Of a stretch of DNA of 64,000 nt, positions 46,231 through 54,837 are shown in pieces. The stretch spans positions 1-64,000 of the forward strand of contig CAZNXJ010000022.1 in the NCBI GenBank assembly GCA_964577115.1. The letters run 5' to 3'. Position numbers and translations under genes: made by a program. Within the stretch, counting starts at the first letter, position 1; each line of letters starts with the position of its first letter. The stretch is from CAZNXJ01 sp964577115. GTDB lineage: Bacteria > Planctomycetota > Planctomycetia > Pirellulales > Pirellulaceae. The notes beneath the pieces were generated by a model. That model did not search any database. It was not told the origin of the DNA and saw nothing but the letters and a program-made list of their open reading frames with translations.

Positions 46231-47586
46231 CTATTCGCGCGCATTGTCTTCCGATACGGCGTTGGATGCCTCTTCAGATGCTGCGCCGTCGTCCCTCGCC
46301 TCGTCAGATGGTTCCTGGGAGTCCGGGGCGGCATCCGCTGCGTCGCTGTCCGGCGAGTCGGCCTCCTCGTCCTGGGAGGCATTCGGCTGGCGAGCAATTC
46401 TGCGGAGAACCTCGAGCTCGGTGGAAACGCGATCATATTCGAGGCGTGCCCGGTCGGCGGCCGCTTTGGAATGGTGGAATTCGGCCTCGGAGATTAAGCC
46501 CTTCTCGCGGAGACGGGTGGCCTGGTCAAGTTGCTGCACAGCCGCCTTCAGATCGAGTTCGGCGCGCTGAACATCGAGCTCCATGAGCCGAATGACGCCT
46601 TGGAGCATGGCCGCGGTGGCTTCTTCTTTCGCGTGCGCATCGTCCAGAAGCCTCTCGAATCCTCGAACGCTTTCCCGCTCCGTCGGCGCCTCTTGTTGTG
46701 CTTGCGCCAGACGCTGCTCATGGTGCCGAACGGACCGCTGCGCTTCGAGATGCTTCAAGGCGAGGTCATACGCTTCGGATAGCTCGGCGCGACGACGGAC
46801 CACGTGCCCTGCCGCTCGCTCGATAATCCGAATATCCTCAGACGGCGTATGCGCTGCGATGGAAGGAATTGGGACGGCGGCGTGCGGAAGCCCTTGGGGC
46901 ATGCCGGTACCGATTGGGGGTATCGCCAGTCCAGCGGCCGGTTCGCCGGCCAGCGACGGAGCCCATTCCAGGGGATCCGGCGCGTCGTCGGATAACTCGC
47001 GGATGCGCCGCGCAACGATCTCGTCCTCGGCCTCGGCACGACGAGCTACGGCGTCCTCGATCCGCTCCAGTCGATCGCGCAGTTCCGATGCACGCTGCTT
47101 GTACATTTGCTGCCGCAGTTGGAAGGCCGCCCGCACGGCCCGTTCAAGTTCCCGTTTCAATGTTTCCTGCCGCTGCCGGTCGCCCGATCGGCGTGCTTCG
47201 CGGAGTTTCTCGGCCAGTTCCATCGACTCAACCTCGGCTCGCCTGACGTTGGGATCTTCGAACAGCGGAGTGACCATTAACTGAGCTACCGGGCCCCTTG
47301 AGGGCCCAGCGCCCCAGGAACCGGACCGTGTTGGTGGCACGCGCCGGCCGGGCGTGGCGGCCGCATCCGCTCGTTCGTGACCCCGCTCGGCGTCGCTCTC
47401 CAGTGACCGCGGCCTGGGCGCTGGGGGCTGCGCCCAAACGTGGCTAATCGTGATACCAATGGCAGCGCCGATCAAAGCAACGATCGCAGTGAAAATAACC
47501 GAACGGAAACGACGCATGGCAGGCTTCTCCGACGAGGGGCGAGACGGCGGTGACGAACGCGAGCGGTCGCGTGGCTGAAACTTCAT
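46231..47586 (-). CDS. Membrane-anchored coiled-coil protein of the ECF-kinase operon
   Basis: A 451-residue protein of unknown family. Start 47586 is chosen because its ATG overlaps the kinase stop (ATGA). Residues 1-24 are basic, and a single membrane helix follows (SVIFTAIVALIGAAIGITI), so the rest is outside. Long coiled coils cover roughly residues 100-170 and 250-400; RLREKGLISEAEFHHSKAAA resembles hairpins of membrane-fusion proteins. The C-terminal ~45 residues are an acidic low-complexity tail. I do not recognise a function; the operon suggests a sensor or structural partner of the kinase. An alternative start is ATG 47517. Confidence 0.7.
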   Translation of the reverse strand: MKFQPRDRSRSSPPSRPSSEKPAMRRFRSVIFTAIVALIGAAIGITISHVWAQPPAPRPRSLESDAERGHERADAAATPGRRVPPTRSGSWGAGPSRGPVAQLMVTPLFEDPNVRRAEVESMELAEKLREARRSGDRQRQETLKRELERAVRAAFQLRQQMYKQRASELRDRLERIEDAVARRAEAEDEIVARRIRELSDDAPDPLEWAPSLAGEPAAGLAIPPIGTGMPQGLPHAAVPIPSIAAHTPSEDIRIIERAAGHVVRRRAELSEAYDLALKHLEAQRSVRHHEQRLAQAQQEAPTERESVRGFERLLDDAHAKEEATAAMLQGVIRLMELDVQRAELDLKAAVQQLDQATRLREKGLISEAEFHHSKAAADRARLEYDRVSTELEVLRRIARQPNASQDEEADSPDSDAADAAPDSQEPSDEARDDGAASEEASNAVSEDNARE

Positions 47587-48974
47587 TCCTCTTCCAATGC
47601 CTTCAACAGAGCGCGCGATTGTTCTTCCATTTCCACAAGCTCGGGCGCCCACAAGGGACGCCATGCAAGCTCGCTGGAAGCTCGCACCGCGGCTTTCTCG
47701 GGGACCATCGGCGGTTCGCGGAGCGTGTAGGCGAGTCCGCCGGCGAGCAGCAGCGTGGCCCCGGCGGCGGAAACCACGGTCCACTTGCGGATGCGTTTTG
47801 GCCGTTTGGCATTCAGCACCTGAGGCAACTCGATCGCCATTGGATGCTGCACGTGTGCGAGGCACTGTCCCAGCAGCTCGGCGACTTCTTCAGCCGACGC
47901 GAATCGCTTCGTCGGATCCTTTTCGAGCAGCCGCTGGATGATTGCGTCGAGCCACGCCGGCACATCGGGGTTCAGCTCGCGCAGCGGCCGTGGCGGATCG
48001 CGCGTGATCCGGTGCAGGATGCCCATTGTGGTTTCCGCTCGGAACGGCGGCCGCCCGGCGCACATGGCGTACATCACGCTACCGAGGCTGAAGAGATCCG
48101 AACGCCGGTCGACCGTTTCGCCGCACGCCTGTTCGGGCGACATGTATTGCGGTGTACCTGCGATGACACCGCTGACGGTCAGCGACGCGTCGTCGACGGC
48201 ACGAGCCAGACCGAAGTCGGTTAAGAGCACGCGATCGACGTCGTTTTCCAGGAGAATGTTGGCCGGCTTGATGTCGCGATGTACGAGTCCTTGTTCGTGG
48301 GCGGCCGCGAGTCCCCGCGCGGCCTGCATGGCGATGCGCAGGACATCGCGTACCGGTAAGGGGCCCAGCCGATCGATACGCCGCTGAAGCGACTCGCCGG
48401 CAATAAACGGCATCACGAGATAGGGCACATCGGCCTGGCCATTGACGGCATGGATCGGGACCACATGCGCATGGACGACGGCGGCCGCGGCCTGGGCCTC
48501 GCGAGCGAAACGCTGCCGCGCGGCCGCACTGCTGGCCAGTTCGGGCGAGAGCATTTTGATGGCGACATAGCGGTTCAGCGAACCGTCGAAGCCTTTGACC
48601 ACCACGCCCATTCCACCTCGTCCGATGATCTCGGTGACTTCGTATTCGCCGAGCCGCCCCAGGCCGCCGGCTTTCCGCGATGGCTCGAGATAGTGTCGCA
48701 CGAACTGGCACGCTCCCAACGGCTCGGCGTCTTCGCGCCGTTCGCTTGCCGATGAGGCGTTTTGTGCGGAGCGGTGCGCGCTGGCGAGCGCGCGCAGCGA
48801 GCGACTCGCTTCGTCCCACCACGGCGGCTCGGCGGCGCACGTCTCCAGCGACTGCTGGCAGGCCGAGCATGTCTCGACATGCCGGATCAGCGCCGATTGC
48901 TGCGCTTCGGCAAGCGTTCCGTCGAGTAGTTCGCGCAGCCGAGCTGCGTCACAGGCTGTGTTGCGAGCCACCAT
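47583..48974 (-). CDS. Membrane Ser/Thr protein kinase with N-terminal anti-sigma-like zinc finger
   Basis: A 463-residue Hanks-type kinase. Residues 32-39 carry HVETCSAC, the HxxxCxxC motif of zinc-binding anti-sigma domains. The kinase domain runs from about 110 to 375: glycine loop IGRGGMGVVVK, Lys140 in VAIK, catalytic HRDIKPANILL with Asp234, DFGLAR at 253-258, and SPEQACGETVDRRSD. A single membrane helix at about 398-416 (VVSAAGATLLLAGGLAYTL) is followed by a short outside tail. It lies 33 bp downstream of the ECF sigma gene and overlaps the coiled-coil gene, so it is likely a regulator of that sigma factor. Confidence 0.92.
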   Translation of the reverse strand: MVARNTACDAARLRELLDGTLAEAQQSALIRHVETCSACQQSLETCAAEPPWWDEASRSLRALASAHRSAQNASSASERREDAEPLGACQFVRHYLEPSRKAGGLGRLGEYEVTEIIGRGGMGVVVKGFDGSLNRYVAIKMLSPELASSAAARQRFAREAQAAAAVVHAHVVPIHAVNGQADVPYLVMPFIAGESLQRRIDRLGPLPVRDVLRIAMQAARGLAAAHEQGLVHRDIKPANILLENDVDRVLLTDFGLARAVDDASLTVSGVIAGTPQYMSPEQACGETVDRRSDLFSLGSVMYAMCAGRPPFRAETTMGILHRITRDPPRPLRELNPDVPAWLDAIIQRLLEKDPTKRFASAEEVAELLGQCLAHVQHPMAIELPQVLNAKRPKRIRKWTVVSAAGATLLLAGGLAYTLREPPMVPEKAAVRASSELAWRPLWAPELVEMEEQSRALLKALEEE

Positions 48975-49007
48975 CGGGTTCGGGCCTTCAAGTTTGAGCT
49001 TGTGCGT

Positions 49008-49604
49008 TCAAAAAACTTCCGATGCCCCTTCGACGCATTGCCGGAGGCGTGCCACGACGCGGCTGCGAGCGACATAGACGGCACCCACGGATAGTCCGAG
49101 ATGTTCGGCCGCGCGCGGGATCGGCCAGCCCTCGACGCAGGTCAGCCAAAACGCTTGCCATGAGGCCGGGCGAAACTGCTGGCGCACCTGATCCGCCGCC
49201 CAGCGGAACAGTTGCATCCGGTATTCGCGGTCAAACTCGGCCGTCGCGTCGCTTGCCGCCGGCTGTTCGTCTAGCAGCCGGACCATGTCCGTGCCTCCCA
49301 CACCGCGTGGATGCCGTCGCTGATGGACCAGGTAGTTGATGACCAGATTGCGCGTAATCCGCCGCAACCAGCCGCGAAAGGAACCTCGGCGAGGATCGCA
49401 TTCCCAGCGATGGATCGCTTGCGAGACGGTTGCGAGCACCTGCTGCACCACATCTCGCGCGTCGGATTCCTGAAGCCCTTGCCGCTCGGCCAGCCGCTGA
49501 ATGAGCGGCTCATACAGCGACACGAACTCGCCCCACGCTCGCTCGTCCTGAGCGTTCCGCAGGCGGACCAGCAGGCTCATGCGTGTTTCGGGAATCGACT
49601 TCAT
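49008..49604 (-). CDS. ECF RNA polymerase sigma factor
   Basis: A 198-residue extracytoplasmic-function sigma-70 factor. Region 2 contains SDARDVVQQVLATVSQ and RGSFRGWLRRITRNLVINYL, and region 4 contains AAEHLGLSVGAVYVARSRVVARLRQ with a helix-turn-helix. The start at 49604 has AGGAGA six bases upstream. It is the first gene of a three-gene operon with the zinc-finger kinase and the coiled-coil protein, and it is divergent from htrA. Such sigma factor and kinase pairs are typical of Planctomycetes. Confidence 0.94.
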   Translation of the reverse strand: MKSIPETRMSLLVRLRNAQDERAWGEFVSLYEPLIQRLAERQGLQESDARDVVQQVLATVSQAIHRWECDPRRGSFRGWLRRITRNLVINYLVHQRRHPRGVGGTDMVRLLDEQPAASDATAEFDREYRMQLFRWAADQVRQQFRPASWQAFWLTCVEGWPIPRAAEHLGLSVGAVYVARSRVVARLRQCVEGASEVF

Positions 49605-50018
49605 TCGCGTCTCCTATCACTTACACAACGCCGCTCACGAAATCTTGCAGGGGCTGATAGTAGGAAAATCGGTCTCCCTGCTCAGCACGCACGGAATCTC
49701 GCTCTTCCAGCTTCGCTAATGCCATTCGGCCGATGCCAGTTTTTTTCCTCGACGGCCAGGAACTGGCCCTTGCGTCGTCGGAGCATCGAACCCTCGGATC
49801 GCCCGGTCAAGCCCATGGATGCAGCGCAAGCTGTTGTGTTGTGGCGGGTTGTGTCAATGGGGTAGGAGGGTTGAGCTGTGTTGGCATCGTGCGTGCATGG
49901 GGGATCGACGTCCAACAAGTAAACCGCTCGTTGGCTGAGCGGACGCACGCCCGGCGACGACTTGCCGGACGCGATACAGGTGCACATCGACGAATTAGAA
50001 CGACGAGGAGACCAATTT
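49605..50018. other. 414-bp divergent region between ECF operon and htrA
   Basis: Holds the promoters of two stress-type operons. A candidate sigma-54 site lies at 49881-49898 (annotated separately). A run of seven T's at about 49738 has no stable stem before it. No ORF with protein character was found. Confidence 0.5.
49881..49898 (+). promoter_or_regulatory. Candidate sigma-54 promoter upstream of htrA
   Basis: The sequence ttggcatcgtgcgtgcat has GG and GC separated by 10 bases, as in -24/-12 promoters (TTGGCAC-N5-TTGCA), with two departures from the consensus. It lies about 120 bp before the htrA start. A sigma-54-dependent regulator is encoded convergently to htrA. This is a visual match only. 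Confidence 0.25.
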
Positions 50019-51566
50019 ATGAGCGAACTTAAGCAGAAGGCACGTCGCCGAGCGTTAGCCGCGGTCGGGGTGTTGGGGCTGGCCGGCGGTAGCGTATTTT
50101 CTTTGGGAACTGCCGGTACCCTGGGCCTACTGCACGCCGATACCGGGGCACCGACTCCGCCGCCCGCCGTGCAGCGATCGCTCGAGCACGCCGGTTCCAT
50201 GTCGGAGGCGTTCCGCTATGCCGCTCAGCGCGTGCTGCCGTCCGTGGTCCTGATTCGGACCGTCGCTAGCCAGCCTGCCGTGACAATGCGCGGACCGGGT
50301 GGGCAAATCGACCAGCTTCCTCCCGAGCTGCGCGACCATCCGCTGTTCCGACGATTCTTCGAGGGCATGCCGGATATGGACTCTCTACCACGGCAGTCAC
50401 CTCGGCCGCCGCGTACCGGGATGGGGTCGGGCGTGATCATCGATGAGGAAGGTATCATTTTGACGAACAATCATGTCGTCGCCGGAGGCAGCAAGGTCAT
50501 CGTTCGATTGCATGACGGTCGCGAGTTTGAAGCAGTCGAGGTCAAAACCGATCCGAAGACGGACCTGGCGGTTGTGCGCATCGAAGGAGCGGGCGAACTG
50601 ACAGCCGCCGAGATCGGCGACAGTGAGGAGCTGGAGATTGGTGATTGGGTGCTCGCAGTCGGCGCTCCGTTTGGGCTTCGCGAGACCGTGACCGCGGGGA
50701 TCATCAGTGCCAAGGCACGCGGACTCGGAATCACCGAACGCGAAGAGTTTCTTCAGACGGATGCGGCCATTAACCCTGGCAATAGCGGCGGCCCGTTAGT
50801 CGACCTGCAAGGTCGTGTTGTCGGTATCAACACGGCCATCTCGACGACGACGGGTGGCTACCAGGGTGTTGGTTTCGCCGTGCCCATTAATCTGGCGAAG
50901 TGGGTGAGCCACGAGCTGATTACCAAGGGCACTGTACAGCGAGCGTTTCTCGGTGTCGGCATCCAGGAGCTGACCGCGGAAATGTCCGATCAGCTCGGTC
51001 TGGAAACCTCGGACGGTACGATCGTCACCGAAGTTCAGCCGAACTCGGCAGCTGCCAAAGCCGGACTGGAGCCGGGCGATGTGATTGTGGGCTTTGACGG
51101 CAAGGCGATCAAATCGTCGCGGCAGTTGCAAAGCTATGTCGAACGCGCCGGCATCGGTACGACGCACGCGATCGAGATCATTCGCAACGGCAACCGCCAA
51201 ACGCTCGAAGTGACGCTCAGCGGTTCACCCAGCGAGCGGTCGTTGGCGAGCGGGCCGACGGCCAATGGCGATGCGGCGGCCGAGGTGGAGTCGCTTGGCG
51301 TCGAAGTCCGCGAGCTGAACGACGAGATCGCTCAGCGATTGAACCTCCGCTCGACGGAAGGTGTTGTGATTACGTCCGTCGAGCCAAACAGCCCGGCGGC
51401 AGCGGCGGGCCTGAGCGAAGGCATGGTGATTGCGAAGGTTGGCCAGAAGACGGTCACGAGTGTCTCGGAGTTCCGGGACGCGATAAAGAACGAGTCGCTC
51501 GATGACGGCATCCTGCTGCTCATCCGTTCGCCCGAAGGCTCGCGCTTTATCGTCGTGAAGAAGTGA
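50019..51566 (+). CDS. htrA: HtrA/DegP-type serine protease
   Basis: A 515-residue trypsin-like periplasmic protease or chaperone of the DegP/DegQ/DegS group, which handles misfolded envelope proteins. ATG 50019 follows GAGGAG; an open frame before it has no family similarity. A membrane-spanning or signal segment lies at about 12-37. The catalytic triad is His152 (TNNHVV), Asp182 (TDLAVVRIE) and Ser256 (NPGNSGGPL). Two PDZ domains follow at about 310-400 and 430-515. It is divergent from the ECF operon and convergent with the response regulator. Confidence 0.96.
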   Translation: MSELKQKARRRALAAVGVLGLAGGSVFSLGTAGTLGLLHADTGAPTPPPAVQRSLEHAGSMSEAFRYAAQRVLPSVVLIRTVASQPAVTMRGPGGQIDQLPPELRDHPLFRRFFEGMPDMDSLPRQSPRPPRTGMGSGVIIDEEGIILTNNHVVAGGSKVIVRLHDGREFEAVEVKTDPKTDLAVVRIEGAGELTAAEIGDSEELEIGDWVLAVGAPFGLRETVTAGIISAKARGLGITEREEFLQTDAAINPGNSGGPLVDLQGRVVGINTAISTTTGGYQGVGFAVPINLAKWVSHELITKGTVQRAFLGVGIQELTAEMSDQLGLETSDGTIVTEVQPNSAAAKAGLEPGDVIVGFDGKAIKSSRQLQSYVERAGIGTTHAIEIIRNGNRQTLEVTLSGSPSERSLASGPTANGDAAAEVESLGVEVRELNDEIAQRLNLRSTEGVVITSVEPNSPAAAAGLSEGMVIAKVGQKTVTSVSEFRDAIKNESLDDGILLLIRSPEGSRFIVVKK

Positions 51567-51568
51567 CC

Positions 51569-51662
51569 GAAGAAAAGGCGGAAGGATGTAGGATGAAGGC
51601 TGCGCCGGTACGCCGCGCGACGGGCCTTCATCCATCAGACTTCCGCCTTCCTGCTTTTCTTC
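51569..51662. terminator. Long imperfect inverted repeat between convergent genes
   Basis: The left arm at 51569-51600 (gaagaaaaggcggaaggatg and on) pairs imperfectly with the right arm at 51624-51662 (gccttcatcc to cttttcttc), with a 23-base GC-rich loop. The right arm has about 7 extra bases. It starts three bases after the htrA stop and lies before the convergent response regulator end, so it may stop transcription from both sides. Confidence 0.45.
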
Positions 51663-51720
51663 AAGCGCCTGCGCCGCCTCGGTATCGCAGTCGCTCGTTC
51701 GTGTCCTCCTCCTTTTTCTT

Positions 51721-51741
51721 CATCCTTCATCCTTCATCCTT
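51721..51741. repeat. Three-copy heptanucleotide repeat at the regulator stop codon
   Basis: Three perfect copies of catcctt in tandem, spanning the stop codon of the response regulator gene. It resembles the purine/pyrimidine-biased arms of the nearby inverted repeat. Length variation here would shift the last codons of that gene. Confidence 0.7.
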
Positions 51742-53182
51742 CTCGCCGAACCGTTTTCTCGATGGAGACGTTCAGTTGCTGGAGGCGCGTGCGGAAGGTT
51801 GTGCGGGAGATGCCGAGCAGCTCGGCGGCCTTCGCCTGGTGTCCACCCACATGCCGTAGGACTTCCTCGTAAAAAATCCGCTCTACCGCGTCTCGCATTT
51901 TCTCATTCAGATTGCCTTCGCCCGACGCCAAAAGCTGCCGAGCATAGAGTCGCACACCTTCGAGTGGATCGTCTTTCAACGGTTGATCGGCGACTTCTGT
52001 AGCAACGGTACCCAGGTCTTCGGGCAGTGTGTCCGGCGTCAGCATGTCGGATGTCGAGTGGACGAGCGCATATTTCACGACGCTCTCCAGCTCGCGCACA
52101 TTCCCCGGCCACGCGTGGGCCCGCAGGCGATCCATGAACGATGGCGAGACGCCGCGAACTCTCTTACCAAGCTGCCGGCCAAAGCGCCGTGTAAAGTACT
52201 GGACCAGGTGCGGTAGGTCCTCGAGACGTTGGCGCAGCGGCGGCAGCCGGATCGTGAAGGTGTTCAGCCGGTAGAAAAGGTCCTGGCGAAATTCCTTTTC
52301 GGCGATGGCTTTCGTCAAGTCGCGGTTCGTCGCGGCAATGGTCCGCACATTCGTTTCGATCGTCTCGTTTCCGCCCACGCGCTCGAAACGTCCGTCCTGA
52401 AGCAGACGCAGCACTTTGGCCTGTGTCGCGGCGCTCATGTCACCAATCTCGTCGAGAAAGATCGTCCCGCCATCGGCCTGTTCAAACTTCCCAATGCGCC
52501 GCCGATCTGCTCCCGTAAAAGCGCCGCGTTCGTGTCCAAACAGTTCACTTTCGAGCAGCGTTTCAGGGATCGCGGCACAATTGATCGCCAAAAATGGCCG
52601 ATCGTGGCGGCGACTATGCTGGACAATCGCGCGGGCGACGAGTTCCTTTCCGGTGCCGCTCTCACCGAGTATCAAAACGTTGACGTCTTGCGGAGCGACG
52701 CGGCCGATCTCCTTGTACACTTCCTGCATTGCGGCGCTGCGTCCGATGATGCGGTCGACCTGGTCCGATTCGTCGTCTTCGGGTTCGGTTTGCTCGAACA
52801 CCGCAGGAATGCGGCTAATGCGACTGTGCTCGAGGGCGTTCTCGACGGCTTTACGAAGTTCGCCGAGATCGTACGGCTTGACGAAGTAATCGAACGCACC
52901 GCGTTTCATTGCCTCGATGGCGGTTTCCGCTGTCGCATGCGCGGTGATCAGAATGACGGGCAGCCGCGGATCGTCCTCGCGCATGATGCGGAACGCGTCG
53001 AGTCCCGACATGTCGGGCAGGCGCAAATCGAGAATGACAGCGTCGGGATGATCGTCTCGCACGCGCTGAATACCTTCTTTCGCAGTCGCCGCCGTCACGA
53101 CGCGCAGACGGTCGGAACGAAAGCTCTTTTCGAGCGCATAACGTACGTTTCGTTCGTCGTCGACAATCAAGAGTGTCGGCAT
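51734..53182 (-). CDS. NtrC-type sigma-54-dependent response regulator
   Basis: A 482-residue regulator. The receiver domain has acidic Asp8/Asp9 and phosphoacceptor Asp52 (VILDLRLPDMSG), and Lys in VKPYD. The AAA+ sigma-54 activator domain shows Walker A GESGTGKE at 173-180, GAFTGA at 220-225 (the sigma-54 contact loop) and GGTIFLDEIGD. A Fis-type helix-turn-helix closes it (AAELLGISRTTFRTRLQQL). Start 53182 gives the usual receiver opening (MPTLLIVDDE). It lies 82 bp downstream of the histidine kinase, its likely partner. Confidence 0.96.
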   Translation of the reverse strand: MPTLLIVDDERNVRYALEKSFRSDRLRVVTAATAKEGIQRVRDDHPDAVILDLRLPDMSGLDAFRIMREDDPRLPVILITAHATAETAIEAMKRGAFDYFVKPYDLGELRKAVENALEHSRISRIPAVFEQTEPEDDESDQVDRIIGRSAAMQEVYKEIGRVAPQDVNVLILGESGTGKELVARAIVQHSRRHDRPFLAINCAAIPETLLESELFGHERGAFTGADRRRIGKFEQADGGTIFLDEIGDMSAATQAKVLRLLQDGRFERVGGNETIETNVRTIAATNRDLTKAIAEKEFRQDLFYRLNTFTIRLPPLRQRLEDLPHLVQYFTRRFGRQLGKRVRGVSPSFMDRLRAHAWPGNVRELESVVKYALVHSTSDMLTPDTLPEDLGTVATEVADQPLKDDPLEGVRLYARQLLASGEGNLNEKMRDAVERIFYEEVLRHVGGHQAKAAELLGISRTTFRTRLQQLNVSIEKTVRREG

Positions 53183-53264
53183 CAGTGGATCTTCAGAAAG
53201 AATTGTGCAAACGCGCGGCTGCGCAATGGTTCGCCAGAGAAAGCATCGTGGTCTCCGCAGCCCA

Positions 53265-54785
53265 TCAACCCTCACGCTCGACTCGGGGTACTGCCGCTGA
53301 CGAATTGTTCGCGACGGGCAGCCAGATGGTGAAGACCGCACCGCCCTCGCGAGCAGTTTGGGCCGTGATATTTCCGCCGTGGTTTTCAATGATACGACGG
53401 CAAATGGCGAGGCCTAACCCTGTCCCGGCCTCTTTTGTGCTGATGAACGGTTCAAAGATGCGCTCGCCGAGTTCGTCGGGCAAACCGGGGCCATCGTCGG
53501 AAACTTGGATGAGGAGGCCTTCGTGGGCTGTTTCGGAAGGATCGGGCGCGCGGCGAGCGCGCACGATGATGGTTCCGCCCTCGCCCAAGGCGTCCATCGC
53601 GTTCAGCACGAGGTTCAATAGGACCTGACGAAGCTGCTCGGGATCGGCCTCCAGCGGCGGAAGGTTCGGATCGATTTCACGCTGTAGCGCGATCCCTTGC
53701 TGCGCGGCCCGTGGCGTGACGAGCGGCAATGTATGCTCGATGACGTCCGCAAGGGCCACCATGCGGCGCTGGAGAGCCGGAGGCCGAGCGAAATCCAGGA
53801 ACGTCTGAATCGTTTCGCTCAGCCGCTCCATTTCTTCTTCGAGAATGGCCAGGTCCTGTTCGTCGAGCGTGCGCTGGTTCTCGCTTTGGCGTGCGGCTTG
53901 TACCAGCGTCTTCATCGCGGTCAGAGGATTACGAAGCTCATGCGCCAGGCCGGCGGCAAGCCGTCCGGTGGCCGCAAGCTGCTCGGCGCGCAGACTCTCG
54001 CGCTGCGCTGCCTGGAGCCGCTCGACCACCGTGCCTACTCGGTCGGCCAGCGAACCGAGCGTGGCGCGAAGCTGCTCATGATTGGTCGAAGCACTAACGC
54101 GTACCGGTCCGACCACTTCGTCCAGCTTTCCGGCCGCGTCGTGCACCGGCACCGACAGCTCGACGATCGATTGCTGAAGGACCCGTGACACTCCGTATCC
54201 GCCCAGCACCCCGGCGCCGGCTCCGCCGAGCCCGAGGAGGCATAGGGCGATCCCGATCCGGTTCGCATTCAGTTGTGTCTGCTGGCTGACTCGCAGCAAA
54301 CGCTGCTCGTTGATTTGCCGATAGGCGTCGGCCTCCTCAATCGCGGCCGGCAAGACTTCACGCACCAGGCGGATTGCTTCCTCGCGCCGAGCGCTTCCTT
54401 CGAGCGCTCGCCCGATTACAAGCTGCGCCCGAAAGCCTTGTAACACTTCGCGCACGCGAGCGATCCGATTCTGGCCTTGCAGCGTGGGCTCCAGAAGCTC
54501 GGCCTGCTCCAGCCGCTGATCCGCGAGCGCGGAAAAACCGAGCGCCGAGCGAAGCGCCTGTTCGGAACCGGTCAAAATGTGCTGCGTCAGCTCCCAGCGT
54601 GTGTACCACAAGGCGTGCTCCAACTCGCTCGCCACGCCCGCACTCGCCAGATACTGCCGCAGTTGCTGCGACGAATTCAGGTACAGCCGGTGGATGTACC
54701 ACGCACTGACGCCCCCGAACGCCAGCAGCAGAACACTGAGCCCGACGATCGGAACGATCAACCGCACCAACAACCGGGAAGCCAT
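53265..54785 (-). CDS. NtrB-type sensor histidine kinase
   Basis: A 506-residue membrane kinase. Two membrane helices at about 8-30 and 177-198 enclose an external helical sensor domain of about 145 residues. A linker (HAMP-like position, about 200-265) leads to the dimerisation box with His282 in GLAHELRNPLTAMK. The ATPase domain has the N box NLVLNAMDAL, DDGPGLP, and GTGLGLAIC. The response regulator follows 82 bp later. The DUF6807 gene ends only 52 bp upstream on the same strand, so the three may share a transcript. The signal is unknown. Confidence 0.95.
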   Translation of the reverse strand: MASRLLVRLIVPIVGLSVLLLAFGGVSAWYIHRLYLNSSQQLRQYLASAGVASELEHALWYTRWELTQHILTGSEQALRSALGFSALADQRLEQAELLEPTLQGQNRIARVREVLQGFRAQLVIGRALEGSARREEAIRLVREVLPAAIEEADAYRQINEQRLLRVSQQTQLNANRIGIALCLLGLGGAGAGVLGGYGVSRVLQQSIVELSVPVHDAAGKLDEVVGPVRVSASTNHEQLRATLGSLADRVGTVVERLQAAQRESLRAEQLAATGRLAAGLAHELRNPLTAMKTLVQAARQSENQRTLDEQDLAILEEEMERLSETIQTFLDFARPPALQRRMVALADVIEHTLPLVTPRAAQQGIALQREIDPNLPPLEADPEQLRQVLLNLVLNAMDALGEGGTIIVRARRAPDPSETAHEGLLIQVSDDGPGLPDELGERIFEPFISTKEAGTGLGLAICRRIIENHGGNITAQTAREGGAVFTIWLPVANNSSAAVPRVEREG

Positions 54786-54837
54786 GCGAAGTGTTTAAGT
54801 GGAAGTGAGAAGCAAAGTCGCCGAGGAGGGTAAACGC

